64,000 bases of DNA, taken from assembly GCA_020726505.1 (NCBI GenBank), contig JAHLEZ010000001.1, positions 3,906,001 through 3,970,000 of the forward strand, written 5' to 3'. The DNA is from Leptodontidium sp. MPI-SDFR-AT-0119. Lineage: Eukaryota > Ascomycota > Leotiomycetes > Helotiales > Leptodontidiaceae. The notes below the pieces were generated by a model. It was given only the letters and a program-made list of their open reading frames with translations, was not told the DNA's origin and did not search any database. Shown here piece by piece: positions 22,364-35,569 of this stretch (the first letter of the stretch is position 1; each line of letters begins with the position of its first letter). The translations under genes were made by a program, and so were the position numbers.

Positions 22364-23892
22364 ATGACTGCTACAGAAGCTTTCCCGCTCTTGTCTTCTG
22401 ACGACAAATTGGCGCCCCTGGGAGGACACAACAGCGCTGAGAAACCACGGATTCGCAGACGCTCAAGTGGACTCGGGGGAGAGATCAGAGCTGGGGATAC
22501 AGGTTCGCCGGCGTTAGCAACCTTGGACGTGAGACCGCCGTCTCCCGGAACCATCAGAGTCGGCAGCCCCCTTTCTGTCCCGTACTCGACAAGCTGACAC
22601 CCAGCAGGCGCAAAAGGAATCAGACCGCAAGAAGCCCTTTTCCAAACGGCGGAAAGCGAAAACACTTTTCCAGCAATGGAAACGATATGCGCTGAAGCAC
22701 ACCTGGGTCACTCCTCTGGTGATGATTGCAATATTCCTCATCCTCTATGCAATTAACCCTACCGAATCGAATCCCATCCACCACTTTATCTTCCTCTCCT
22801 ATCCTCTACCGCCCAACCCAAATGACCCGCCGGGTACGCCGATTCAATATGGGAAGGGTCGCTGGGATTTTGCATTTGTGGCTTTCTATGTGATTGTCCT
22901 CTCCTTCACAAGAGAATTCATCATGCAGAAGTTCTTGCGACCTATGGCCAAGAACAGCGGATTGAAGAGTAGGGCAAAGCAATCCCGCTTTATGGAACAG
23001 ATGTATACTGCCATCTACTTCGCCTTCTTGGGTCCCTGTGGATTGTTCGTCATGAGTCGGACACCACTCTGGTACTTCAACACTAGGGCGATGTACGAAC
23101 TATTCCCACACAAGCATCATGAGGCTTTCTTCAAGTTCTACTACCTCTTCCAAGCTGCATACTGGGCCCAGCAAGCTATCGTGCTAATGCTGGGAATGGA
23201 GAAGCCAAGGAAGGATTACAATGAGTTGGTTGGACACCACGTAGTGTCCTTGGCTCTGATTTTCTTGAGCTACCGCTTCCACTTTACCTATATGGGCTTG
23301 GGAGTCTTCATCACTCACGATATTAGTGACTTCTTCCTCGCCGTAAGTACCTCCATTACTTTTCCAAAAGCGGTTACTAACTTTTTAGACTTCGAAAACC
23401 CTCAACTACCTCGACCATCCCCTCGTAGGCCCCTATTTCGGGTTCTTCGTTTGTGCCTGGGTTTATCTTCGACACTATCTGAACCTCCGTATTCTCTGGT
23501 CCGAGTTCAACGAGTTCAAGACCGTCGGACCCTACGGTCTTGACTGGGAGACTGAGCAATACAAATGCGACCTTTCATTCTACATCTCTACAGCTCTCCT
23601 GGCCAGTCTCCAAGGCTTGAATCTATTCTGGCTCTACTACATCCTCCGAATCGCATGGCGATTTGTTTTCCTCAAAACCGCCGAGGACGATCGCAGTGAC
23701 AACGACGAAAATGAATTCCAGGAAGAGCAGAGATTGGATGCCCTCGCCCGACAAGGCAAGGAGGACCCATCAAGCCCCAAAGTTTTGGTTAATGGACAAC
23801 CATTGAGCAGCAATGGGAATGGAAAGACCTCCGCAACCGAGGTCCGCACTAACGGTATAACGAATCGGAAGGAGAACGCGAGGAAAGCTTGA
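22364..23892 (+). CDS. LAG1: Ceramide synthase (sphingosine N-acyltransferase, TLC domain)
   Basis: This ER multispanning enzyme joins an acyl-CoA to a sphingoid base. Three exons (22364-22528, 22605-23342, 23389-23892) give 468 residues. The first intron (GTGAGA, branch CTGAC, CAG acceptor) is inferred because the reading frame changes between MTATEAFPLL and the membrane domain. Its acceptor could also be three bases later (22607), removing one Gln. The Lag motif is intact: GHHVVSLALIFLSYRFHFTY then THDISDFFLA, with H266-H267 and H293-D294 as expected catalytic residues. About six to eight hydrophobic segments lie between residues 85 and 405. The C-terminus is acidic and polar (DNDENEFQEEQ) and probably regulatory, as in yeast Lag1/Lac1. 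It is complete and undamaged. Confidence 0.93.
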
Positions 23893-26800
23893 TCCAACGA
23901 ACGTACGATACTCGAGGGGATGAACCCTTGTCGCGTGGGGGGGTCTGGTCGTGTGGGGGAGGCGACGTGCCTCGTCTGAGGCTGTAATGACGGGAGCAGG
24001 CAGTCTGTCGCGTAGCGCTCTCGAGCGCAGCATGCGAGGACTGGACTCTGCTACCTACGACTGTCGCTTACTCTATCTATCATGGATGATTATGAGATGG
24101 GAGCATTAGCTCTACCTTGTTCGGGAGTCATAGTGAACGAGACGAGGAAGATGTCGAGAACCCTATCTGTACAGTCGTTTTCGCTTCTTGTATTGATTAT
24201 ACCTGTAACGAAGTGTAATAATGGGAATGATTGTCAATAGGAAATGGCATGTCTTGAACAAGTTTCTCACCTCTTGTACCTTGTGATACAGACGTCTCAA
24301 CAGCTGGAGAGTAGCGATAGATCTCCCAAGGCGTCCCAACCCACCGCTGTCTAACCCTCCCCCACACTGTCTCGAGACTTTTCCTCCTCAAATTAATATT
24401 TTCCAGCGCATATATCCACCATTCCTTACCCCCTTCACAAAACAACCAATCCATCCCTCCAATCTCACCTATGGAGCCCTCCTCCGTACCACCCCCATCA
24501 CCCCATCCATCCCAATCCTCCCCCCCGAAAACGGTCTCAAAACCTTAACCAAAATCAGAGCTATCACATTTCCCCCTCTCACACCACGCCTCTCCCTCCC
24601 CCTAACCCGACGCCTTGCCATCCCGTAGATCACAACTTTCGCCTCTTCATCGGTCTTTTCCTCTTTTTGCGAACCACTTTTCGGTCAGTCAACAGGTAGA
24701 GTACCCACGTAAGTACGGCCATTCGCCTCGTGGGCTGGGGGACCATGTACTGTACTGTACTGACCGCAGCAGTTTGTGCTACGCGACTATTCTGAAGGCG
24801 GATGGATGTACGTGCTGAGCCGGTGTGGAGGATTTCGCTGCTTTCAGCGTCATCTGCTTGACCGCATGTTCGGATTGGGGGGGCTTCTGTGTCATCGTGA
24901 GATTATCTGGACATGGATTGAAGAGATTTTTTCTTCATTTCTATTGGGGGAGGAGGGGTGAGAGGTGGGAGGGGATGGGGTCGTGTAGTGAGGTGTTGCC
25001 ATTTTTTCTGACTTTTTTTTGTCATTTTGTGCTGCTGCTTAGGTTTCGGGTGTGGTGGCGAGAGGAGAGATGGGAGGAGGAGTGGAGATGGAGGGAAACC
25101 GGTGAGCAAGGGAGCTTGAAGGATCGCCAGATCGGTTTGCTGGGCTTGTGTGAGTTGAGCTGAGATGGGCTGGGTTGATTTGATAAGGACTGGGTTAGAG
25201 GGACGCTTTATATACATGTCTCTCTGGTCCTCCCTTTGTATCTCGAGCAGTGCTGCTGGAGAGCAGAGTGCTGGTGACGATATAGTGTCGTGAAGTGCAA
25301 GTGCCAGGTGTGATATTGTTCATGAGTCTGAGAGCCGGACACATGAGAGAAGTCTCTGAGAACGAGTCTGTTGTTTGCTATTTGCCTGTCATGGAAATGA
25401 AAGGCTTTGGATGCCCCGCGCGTTCTGAATACATGTTTCCTGGTAGTCACAGGATGCAGCAAGCTTGGGGGCACATTTCAAAACTTTTTGGCTTCTTTCC
25501 CTGACTCTTTCCATTCTGCTAGAGTTTTTGTCTTATCATGGTAGATTTTCTGCTGCGCATGAGAGGGTGATACGGTTTACGATAATCTTGTTCAAGTCTA
25601 CCAATGAGCCATTTCGGGCTTGCGAAACTAGGAGAGCATGGAGTCTACGCTTTGCATTCTTCTTCCTATTCTTTCTAATTCTTTTCATTCTTCTACCATT
25701 GGTTTTGTGTTCTACTGAAAAGTATACGTCGCCTTTCGGAAGGATATTGGCTCACAATACAAGTGGTATGGCGAGTCGCTGCCACACCGCTTCATAGCAA
25801 CACTTGCTAATGATCCCCGTGTCTTACACTTCAGCCTCTTCGCCGATCTAGAATTTGTGTCTGATTATCAATCAACACTTGTTGTTGTCCAAGGTTTCCA
25901 CTGTTGAACTTAATCTCAGGCTACTGACACAGTACTGCTTGCGCTGCATCTCTCGACTGAGAGACACTCCCCACGTACCCAAAGAGACCGGGACATTCCC
26001 ACGCGATCCGGTACCACGTCTACTTCCGAATGATACAAAGCATAGAACATGCAGACCAAGTTGCCGGGACTACCGTCCCGCAAAACATCTCCACTCTCCA
26101 CTCTCCTCAAGATTCAATTAAGAATCTCTAGCCTTGGTTGTATGATCAACGCCATTTCCAAGCCCAAGAAGCATGCCACAAAAGCAAAAAATAAAGTGGG
26201 AACTCACCAGCCTCTTTGAATTGCTGCTAGCACGCTACTGCATCCAGCAGCGCATTGATCCCCTTTTTGTAAGTACCTAGGTATCCTACGTTACGTGCTG
26301 AACAGAGATTGGCCCCCAAAACGAATGGCAAATGGCCCGCTGACTTATTCAGTTCTACGACTTATATGACAGGCTCGACTAATCCCTCGATCCCATCGAT
26401 CGCTCGATCGGTGTACAGTGATGCGTCGTCCGATTCCTGACTTGGCTACCTATGAACCTGTCGGTACCGATGGGGCTTGCCTTTCGAATGATGGAAGCGA
26501 GCCAGGTTGGACAGACAGCTCTTGTGCTCGCGGTTGAGACACGACCTTTGCCTGCGATGTCCACGACGGCAATTATGTGGCAAGAAAGTACTTCCCTTCT
26601 GCCAGACATACGTGTCGAGGGGTGTTTTATTGAGTTGGAAGTTTCGCAAAGGCAAGATACCCAAAACTTCCCGAGCGAGCGAAGGGCCCTGCAGTACGAC
26701 ATTGGGCAACAATCGCATGGATGAAAAGGGCACACAAGGAGAGAAGAAGAAAAGAAGAACACGCACGTACATGATTAAGGCAGAGAAAAGCAGATTTCGT

Positions 26801-28451
26801 GCACTCTCTCTCGATTCATGGGAATAGAGGGAGGCATCAAGTTCCACCTCTGGGAACAGAGTGTAGATAACGCCTCCAAACATGAATGGCTTACGAAGTC
26901 CGAGAACTTGCTCTGATCCCTCACTCGGTCGAGACTGGTGCTTTTGAACGGAGTAATAGAGGAGAAATTTGATTCGACCGAGGCTCGTTCGCTCCTGCAG
27001 TGAGTGTGCATGTATACCTACGCACTGTGCAGTGGGATTCTCGGGATCAATTTGAATCGAGACAAGACGTGGGCCATCACATCATTATGGGGAAGATGCG
27101 GCCCATCAGCAGCCCTGCCATGCGATGATCGAGGCAGACCATGGCGCAAGGAAAGGCAAGGAAGGGAAGGGACGGGACGTCGGGAGATGGGCTGTTGTGT
27201 TTCTCCAGTCTTGCTTTCTGGCTTGCTTGCCTTGCTTTCCCTTCACCGCTAAATCTCAATTCTAGTAGCTCGGAGATCAGATTTAACAGCAAAGCCCGCC
27301 TCCGAAGCATGTCAATGGATGGATTTGATCGCACATGCAACAGAGGCTACATCGTCACACTTGGAGAGTGAAAATGTATGGCTGCGAGATTTTCAGGTCC
27401 TCCAATTAAGGTTGGTCCCACGGTTAGACAACCATCATCGTGCGGCCGCCGAGTAAGTGAGCAGAGAGTACGGAAAAGAGTGGCCGAGATGGATTGGACA
27501 GCAGTGCATGACGCAGGGTGTGGAATTACTCCGAGTTGTTGTGGTTGAGGATGGCTGATGTGAGGAGTTGAGTCGAGTCGAGTAGTTGTGTTGACGGCTT
27601 TGAGGCTGGCTTTTGAGAGGGCGGAAGGATGTCATTTTGAAGCCGCTGGCCGAAATACATCCTTGATCGCTTGTTCGTCAAGCCTACTGGCTGGGGGACT
27701 GCTTTCTTGGCCTCTAGCGACTCTGGGGAGCTCGGGGGAAGACCAGCACGTTCCGGAGCTGCTATTGCATTTACTTTGCAGCCCATTGCAAGCTAGCAGT
27801 CCCAGGACCCAGAGAGCTGCATTGCCCATGCATGAGCAGCACGCAGGCAGAGCAAGAGCCAGAGGATGTTTGGATAGGTAGCTCGGTACCTCCACCACTT
27901 CCTTTCCCTCTCATGCTCTCATGTACCTCTCAGTGGTTGCACACAGCCCCTGGCAATTTTGGCGAGCAGTGCAATCTAGACCGCTGGCGATCAACGCCCA
28001 ACAAGCGAGGATCACACGTGTCCGAGGCCACAGTGGGCTATTATGAATCTGACACGCAGCTGGCGACGTCTGTTTGAGGGCCCTCCGAACGAATGGCGAG
28101 TGGCGAGTGGCTGCAAAGAAAGCGTAGAAATGCTGGGTTCTGTTCCGGGGCCAGGATGTATCCAGCAGTTGTACAAGACAAGTAGGTAGGGGGAAGATGT
28201 TGGTGCTGCTCTGACAACCAGTGACCGAATTCTGCACTCTCTTTCCCGGGGCAGGCGGCTGTCGTGCGAGAGAGGCGTTTACGGTGGCTGCTGAGCTCGA
28301 ATGGTCGTTGGGCGGGCGTGAACGCTGTCCCACCTTGTGGCGTCCATTGATCATCAATGGAGGGGTGGGCGGGGTCAGATTGAGGGGTTTATTACCTGGG
28401 CCGCCATCGGTAGCTGGAACCGCAAGAATCGACGAGAGACCGTCACGCTTC

Positions 28452-28469
28452 TATATATATATATATATA
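28452..28469. repeat. (TA)n microsatellite
   Basis: An uninterrupted TA dinucleotide run of about nine units; a second, imperfect TA-rich patch lies near 28855-28872. Confidence 0.9.
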
Positions 28470-30532
28470 AGAATGTGTGAGAGAGAAGCGAGTGAGAGGT
28501 GATAGATGCGAAGGAAAGGGGGGTCATTAGACGAGGCAAATTACTGGGTGGGCTCGTACTGTGCACGATGACGGTGTGTGCCTGAGAAGTGGGGTCAATC
28601 GACAGCGATGGATGTCAGTGTGCAGGCGCAATTGGACAGTTGAAGAGGTGGCAGTTGGGTATGAAAATCTTGCAAACAAAGTGGTGTGGCTGGGTGGCAG
28701 AATGTGTGTGGGAGGTCCATAATGCTCTGTCAGTCAATGGTCGCCTCTGGCTGGATACTGTCCAGCATCTGTGTGTGTGTGAGTCTACGTGTAATATGAT
28801 ACCTATTCAGTGTGGGTGGAGGAATTCTTGTGTGAGAGTGTGTGTTTATAGAAATATATATTCTATATATATGCAAGTACGTATGTCTCGTATGTCTTCC
28901 CGTGGATGCATGAGTAACAAAGTATAAGATAAGATATTATCCAATATTGATTTGAAAGAGGAACTTTACCAGTGGCCAATTCGTATTCCAACTCCAACAC
29001 CAGATCTTGCTCAACAAAAGACCGCATCTGGATCAACAAGAGACTGCAAGTCAAGCATAGCCACAACTCCGAGAGACGGTTCCTAGGTGAGAACACTCGG
29101 CACTTTGAAAACTACCTTATGCTGAGCTGAAAAGAGAATTAGTCGACGACCTAGACCTTCTTCCTCATATTTTGATCTTGTTTGGAGTATCGGCCAGTCA
29201 TTCCACCTCAGGCCAGATTCTTGAAAACAACAAACAGAACCAGATCGATACTGTGCTTTGCTTTGTATCAATAACAGCAACAAGCACTGATCGCTCCAAT
29301 TTAGACTTCACTTGAAGTCTAGGCCGCGGAATTAGAATCGAAACTGGTAAAAGACTTTCCTGCAAGGGTTCAATCCATACTCAGAGCGCTCATTAGAACA
29401 GATCTAACAACCCATATTGAGACTTCTCACCAAACGTCCGGCCTGGAGATAAGATCTGCAATCTTCATCAGACACCCCAGCTCAAACAGAAAGAAGTAGA
29501 AGTTCCAAAGAAGTTTGGTGACTTTGAATGAGAGACACTGGCTCCGCTTCCTGAACCTTACCTTGCCTGGCGTGGCTTGTACGGAGGTACCCACTTGATA
29601 TCCGGTCCGTACTGTACAGTACATCAACCTGTCTTTGAGCTTTTCGGATCCCAGAAAAGTCAGAGGCTGAAGCTGAGTACAGCCGGAGGCAGCTGGAGAT
29701 TCAGATTCTGACAACATCTCACCAATCCTCGCCGGCCGCAGGTAATAATACCTGATACCCTCACGAAGCACCAGCCTGACACGGTGGTTGGCTTTCTCTC
29801 ACTGATATAGCCGATAGTGTGGAAGAGTATTGAGGTGCTTGTCCTAATCAGAACTGGGGTTGATCCGGCTGAAGTGAATCAAGTCCCGTCTTCAGCAACG
29901 GATCTAGCGAGTCGGTCAAGTCGAGTCGAGTCCAGTAGGATAATTGGATTGAGGCGAGTCTTGCTTCGCACCGCACCACCAGCCATCCATCTCCATCCAC
30001 ACACAATCCACACCCACACGTCCAGGACAGCCAGGACAGGCCCCCTTGTCGTCGGCTTAGCTGCGTGGCGTGGGTTGCTTGCTGCAGCTGCACTGCAGGG
30101 TTTCCAAGGCGGTGAGCATCGAAGCGCGGAATCGTCTGGCAGTTTGCGCTCTTCAAGAGATTTACTTCACACCATTCGAAAAACACTCACTACACTAATG
30201 TGCTGCTGAACTGCTACTACTGCTGCACCTAACTACCTAGACTTCTTTCCTCCTTCCTTTGCAACTAAAAACATCCAAGCTCGACCACCTGTGGGAAGGC
30301 GGACAGCATTCCAAGAACGGACACAAATTCTCTCTCTCTCTTGCATTTGCATTTACATTTACATATACTGGTCCTCCCAGCCCGCACTTGCACTTGCTGT
30401 TGCTGTTGCTTGGCTGCCCGTTCGCTCGTTTACTTATTTTGTGAGGCGTCGTTTGTGATCTTCAGCGCCGTCTCTCCTCACCCAACCCTCACTCAACTCA
30501 CCACCACCCGAACATCGCGCACTGTTCTAGAA

Positions 30533-30679
30533 GTACGTACCTTCCCCTGTCCCTGCACTTCTCTTCTCCCCTACGGTGTATTCTTGCAATTGCAAATTCC
30601 TGCTTCCATACCCATCACCTGAGCTCCACCCCGCCATTGTACAAGCCACAATCGCTGACACCATCTTGTGATCTTGCAG
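30533..30679 (+). other. Possible 5'-UTR intron of the ABC transporter gene
   Basis: A GTACGT donor at 30533 and a pyrimidine-preceded TTGCAG acceptor ending at 30679 flank 147 bases in the CT-rich leader upstream of the ATG at 30844. The pattern is typical of a leader intron; transcript evidence is lacking. Confidence 0.35.
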
Positions 30680-30843
30680 GTGGCAATTTCCGTACAGTAC
30701 CGAGGCTACAACTGCTTCGCGTTCACCTTGCACGAGAATTGCAGCTTGTTGCATTCGAATGTGCCATGAGCTGTCCACGACCTCCTCACGAAACGGAAAA
30801 CTGATGCGGGACGGAGGAATTGGGCCTATAATCAATATTTGTA

Positions 30844-33800
30844 ATGGCAGGAGGTGAGGGAGTTGATCTGGGGCTTCACTCAGTGACCACCGACAATGAC
30901 ATTCCGTCCTCAACAAAGCTTCTGGATGTCCTCCACTTCTACTATGCGTGGATCCTGTTTGCGGTGTTCCTAGTTGCGTTTGTTGCAAACAGCATCCTCA
31001 CCGCCGAACCCTCAGCAGAAACAACAGGGCCAATTCGATTGGGTCCTGGTGGAAAACCTCTCCCACCTACGTCTGCTCAAAAGAATAAGGAGGAGCGTGA
31101 CAGAAAGAAGAAGGACAAGGATTTCAGTCAACCAAAGAAGTGGCTGTTCTTCTACCTCTCTGCTGCACTCCTGGTGACATTCTTGGCCAACGGCATTAGC
31201 ATTGTTGCCCACTCTCTCACTAAGAGCGAGAGTGGCTGGTGGTGTGGAGAAGAGACTGCTGTAAGTACATTTGCTTTTCGAATTTAACATTTCGAACCTC
31301 TATCCTATGAACAATCATTCTAACATTTTGATTGACAGATATACGTTTGTGCATCAGCATTCTTCTACAGCGTGTTCCTGATCTCCTTGGTTGACACCAC
31401 TCCATCACCCAACCTCTCCCATCAAATCATATGGGGGTTCTCTACCATTCTCGAACTCATATTGCTTGGAGGAACCCTTGCACTTTACACCTCCCCCCAC
31501 AAAGAAATCAATTCTGTCCAGAAGCACAACGATGGAAAGATCTACAGAACACCTACGAATTGGGAGCTTGTTGAATTGGTAATTGACGTTGCACGGGTCA
31601 TCGTTCTACTGTCCCTCTTTGGTTTCTACGCCATTTTCTCAATTGAACGCCTCCGCAACACTCGAAGTACTTTCCAAGGAAGATTTGATGAGCGAGCACC
31701 TCTTCTTGTCAACGGCCAAGCAAACTCAAACAACCCTGTTTTTGGAAATGGTTCCATTGCCAACGGACTGCCAGCTGAGCCAGAGAATGGTTATGTTGAC
31801 GGAAACCCGACTGCATCCCGCAAGAAGCTAGAAGAGAACCCTGCATTCTACAAACCAACCACTGCGCCTAACAGAACATGGTGGGAATATATTCGAGGAT
31901 ACTCTCTGTTCTTTCCTTACCTATGGCCCAGCAGATCTATCAGGCTTCAGATCGTGGTTTTGGTCTGTTTCATTCTTGTTGTCCTGCAACGCGTCGTCAA
32001 CATCCTGGTGCCAATCCAGCTGGGACTTCTGACAAATCAACTGGGCAATCAGAAGGAACATCCTGGTATGCCTTGGATCTCGATATCTATCCTCATTGGT
32101 CTGAAGTTCTTGCAAGGCACTTCTGGTATTTTAGGGGCCATCAGATCCGTTCTTTGGATTCCTATTTCGCAGTACTCCTACCAGGCGTTGACAACAGCAT
32201 CCTTTGAGCACGTGCACAGCCTCAGTCTTGACTTCCATTTGGGAAAGCGAACAGGAGAGGTCCTTTCTGCTTTGAGCAAAGGAAACGCTATCAACAATTT
32301 CCTGGAGCAAATTACTTTCTCGGTCTTGCCTATGGTGTTCGATCTCGGAGTTGCCATTGTTTACTTTGGTGTCTATTACGATGCATACTATGCTCTTGTG
32401 GTTGGCATCATCACATTCGCATACCTTTACCTGACCGTCCGAATGGCCAGATGGCGCTCCGTACAACGCCGGCAAATGACAAATCTCAGCCGAGAGGAAG
32501 ATGCTGTGAAGAACGATTCGCTTACTTCATATGAAACGGTCAAGTACTTTAACGCCGAAGAATACGAGTTCAATCGATATCGCAAAGCTGTCGTTGCCTT
32601 TCAAAAGATGGAGTACCAAGTCACCATATCGTTAAACGTCCTCAACATTTCTCAAAACATGGTGTTCATGACTGGCCTTCTTGTCACATCTTTCATTTCG
32701 GCATACCAAGTTACCACAGGAATTTGCAAAGCCGGAGACTTTGTCACTTTGTTGACCTACATGGCCCAGCTCCAACAGCCCCTCAACTTCTTTGGTTCCT
32801 TCTACCGAAGTGTGCAAAATGCAATGATCAGCGGCGAGAGACTTCTTGAATTGTTCAAAGAGCAACCCACTGTGGTCGATGATTATGGTACCAAAGCCAT
32901 GCATTCTTGTGAAGGACATATTCGATTCCAGAACGTCAAGTTTTCGTACGATGAGCGTAAGCCTGCCCTGGAAAATCTTAGCTTCACCTGCCGTCCTGGC
33001 ACCACCACGGCTTTTGTTGGAGAATCAGGAGGTGGAAAATCAACAGTATTCAGACTCCTCTTCCGATTCTACAATACTCAAGATGGAAGCATCCAGGTTG
33101 ATGGAAATGATGTGAGGGACATCACTATTGATTCGCTGAGACGTCACATTGGTGTTGTTCCACAGGATACTGTCTTGTTCAATGAGACACTCATGTACAA
33201 CCTCAAATACGCAAACCAGGATGCCACCGATGAAGATGTTTACGCTGCTTGCCGAGCTGCGTCAATTCATGACAAGATCATGGCATTCCCAGATCAGTAC
33301 AACACCAAAGTCGGCGAACGCGGTCTTCGTCTCAGCGGTGGCGAGAAGCAACGTGTGGCCATTGCGAGAACAATCATCAAGAATCCCCGCATTATCATGT
33401 TGGACGAAGCAACTGCAGCTCTGGACTCCGAGACCGAGCAAAACATTCAAGAGGCTCTGAAAACTCTATCCGAGGGTAGGACTATGCTCGTCATTGCGTA
33501 AGTTATTGTACTGTCATTACCCACGTTAGTGTACTAATATCTTTCTAGTCATCGTCTGTCAACAATCACCAGTGCTGACCAAATCCTTGTACTCCATGCT
33601 GGACAGGTTGCCGAATCTGGAAACCACCATGAATTGATTGCGCTCAAGGGTCGCTACTACAACATGTGGAAGAAGCAAAGCAAAGCCGATCGCGCTGCTG
33701 AACAAGCTGCCCATGCGGTCGCCAAAGCAAAGGCTCTTCAGGATGCTGTAACAACTCGACCTGGTAGCTCTGGAAATGAGGGCAGCCCAAGCGAGGATGT

Positions 33801-34086
33801 CAGCGAAAACGAGGGTGACAATCGCAGTGCAACACTTGTTGGTATTGCCTCCAAGACTCTGATCCGTGGAACCAAGACCTATAGAGACGATAGTTCTTCA
33901 AGTGGTGATTCCAACTTTGGAGACGTCAGTACGCATGGAAAGCATGATGGCGATGACAAATCCACTGATGGTAGATTGGGGGATGAAACTTTGGCCGAAG
34001 GCCTTGATCCTCACGATGAGACCCATCAAGCAGAACAGGAACGACCCAGAGAGGGAGAATCGGTCGACAAGCCCAGAGACTCCTAA
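30844..34086 (+). CDS. hmt1: Half-size ABC transporter, HMT1/ABCB6-like (heavy-metal tolerance type)
   Basis: Three exons (30844-31260, 31339-33497, 33549-34086) encode 1,037 residues. In fission yeast the relative Hmt1 exports phytochelatin- or glutathione-linked metal into the vacuole; the fungal substrate here is inferred. An N-terminal extra membrane domain (about five helices, residues 30-240) precedes the ABC membrane domain (about 285-580). The nucleotide-binding domain has Walker A GESGGGKST (700-708), the signature LSGGEKQRVAIART (from 804), Walker B IIMLDEATAALD (D828, E829) and the H-loop His at about 860, directly after the second intron. All catalytic residues are present. The C-terminal 150 residues are an acidic, Ser-rich low-complexity tail with charged repeats, longer than the family core. 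The organelle could be vacuole or mitochondrion; vacuole is favoured because no presequence is seen. Confidence 0.93.
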
Positions 34087-34566
34087 CGCTCGCTTTCAAT
34101 CCGATCTCTTTTCAAAAATACAAAGGACTCGATGAAAAACGATACCCCGATACCCACAGCGCGTTGTCATGAAATCATTCGGCTTCCGAGACGACATTCA
34201 TGGCCATTATTGGCACGACACAACGCTGCTCTGCTCATAGAGTCCATTTTTCTCATTTTATTTGTTATTCCGCACGACAGACATCACGGCAACACAAAAA
34301 TTTAGTTGTCAATAATTGAACGAAAGAAAAGATTCTCACGGCTTTACGAAAGTGGCATGAAACGGTGCATGATCGGTGGTTTAGCGTTGCTTTTTGCTCT
34401 CCCATTTCTCTCTTTTTTTTACATTCCGCTCTCTTTCTGATTTTTAATGGATAGAGGATGGTGCACATGGGTCTCCTTTACTTCTCTCATCTTGCCTTCG
34501 GTCTCTCTCTTGCTTTCTGCTGCTTTCTCTGTATTTACAAAAAAGAAAGGCTGGCTGGCGCGTTGG

Positions 34567-34800
34567 TGGATGGATGGATGGAAAGGGGTGGTCTGGTCTG
34601 GTTTTTGGTGGGCTGGTTGTCTATCTGGGCGAAAATTCGGACCTGGCTTGGGTTTGATTACGAATTGAAATTTGGTCGGCTGGTTTGTTGATTTGAAACT
34701 CTGGATGGAATGAATCTCTAGATGGACAGATGGATGGCTGGATGACTGGCGCGGGTTCGATCGATGGATGGAGTGTGCAATCAATGGGTGGATGGATGAT
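34567..34800. repeat. GATG-rich imperfect microsatellite region
   Basis: Several blocks of GGAT/GATG tandem units (34567-34582, 34720-34740, 34763-34773, 34788-34800) lie within a low-complexity stretch downstream of the ABC transporter gene. Confidence 0.75.
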
Positions 34801-35538
34801 ATGAAAGGTCGGTGAGGTGGACGAATAAATGCCTGCTACCCAGCTGGCTTTAGATTAATTGATGCAAATCACCTTCTGATATTCAATTCCCTGAGGCTCC
34901 TGAACGACACTACAAATTCCAGTGTCTAGGAGTAACGCCCCGCTACCAAAATAAGAACATCATCAGTAAACAATTCAATCGACCGACGACCAATTCGACT
35001 TCTTGAAAGGTTCCGAAAGTTCTGACATCTCTAAATGAAGTTGTGTGATTATGCACCAGATTTTTGAAGCTGTTTCCCGTGCATCATGTAGACAGAGTGA
35101 TGTTTGTAAGGCCAGAGTAGCTGGCAGATGTTATTGTCATCGTCAGAAGCATCGTGGATCCAATATCATTGTCGATTTATATCTGTAAAAGAGCAAGTGA
35201 AAGAGACTTAAATCGTAGCTTCGAGAAAATGAAACTACCCATGTAATGAAATAAGCTCCATGTTTATTGTGGTGTCTGTAACGAAAGTTCTCTGCAAAAA
35301 TAGGAGCCTGCGTTCCTCGCCTGTAGAAGGTTAAGACACTTAGATGTCGTTTGTCCAGAGCCTCTGTGGAGCTGGGGTGGGTGGTTTGGCTCTCTGCCTG
35401 GGCATTCGCCACCTGACCTGAGATACGGTTTTCACAGACGTGTTTGAGCGAAGAGATGGATGTTGATAGTCTTTCAGGCTATCTTGAATCATCGACAACT
35501 GATTGCGGCACATGCCAGGGGAGAGGTGCGGGCAAGGG

Positions 35539-35569
35539 GAAGAGGGCGTGGAAGAGGGCGTGGAAGAGG
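35539..35569. repeat. Tandem duplication, unit GAAGAGGGCGTG
   Basis: Two exact 12-bp copies followed by a partial third. Short, with no known role. Confidence 0.85.

Larger units (their letters stand above)
23893..30843. other. Long gene-free stretch upstream of the ABC transporter gene
   Basis: Nearly 7 kb with no gene that I can support. The many short open frames on both strands are low-complexity (Pro/Ser/His-rich or Cys/Trp-rich) and lack domains or splice continuity. The content is T-rich and GT-rich with microsatellites at 28440-28900. About the last 1 kb has CT/CA-rich leader character. The size suggests a long regulatory region, non-coding transcripts, or an eroded gene that I cannot recognise. 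Confidence 0.5.
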
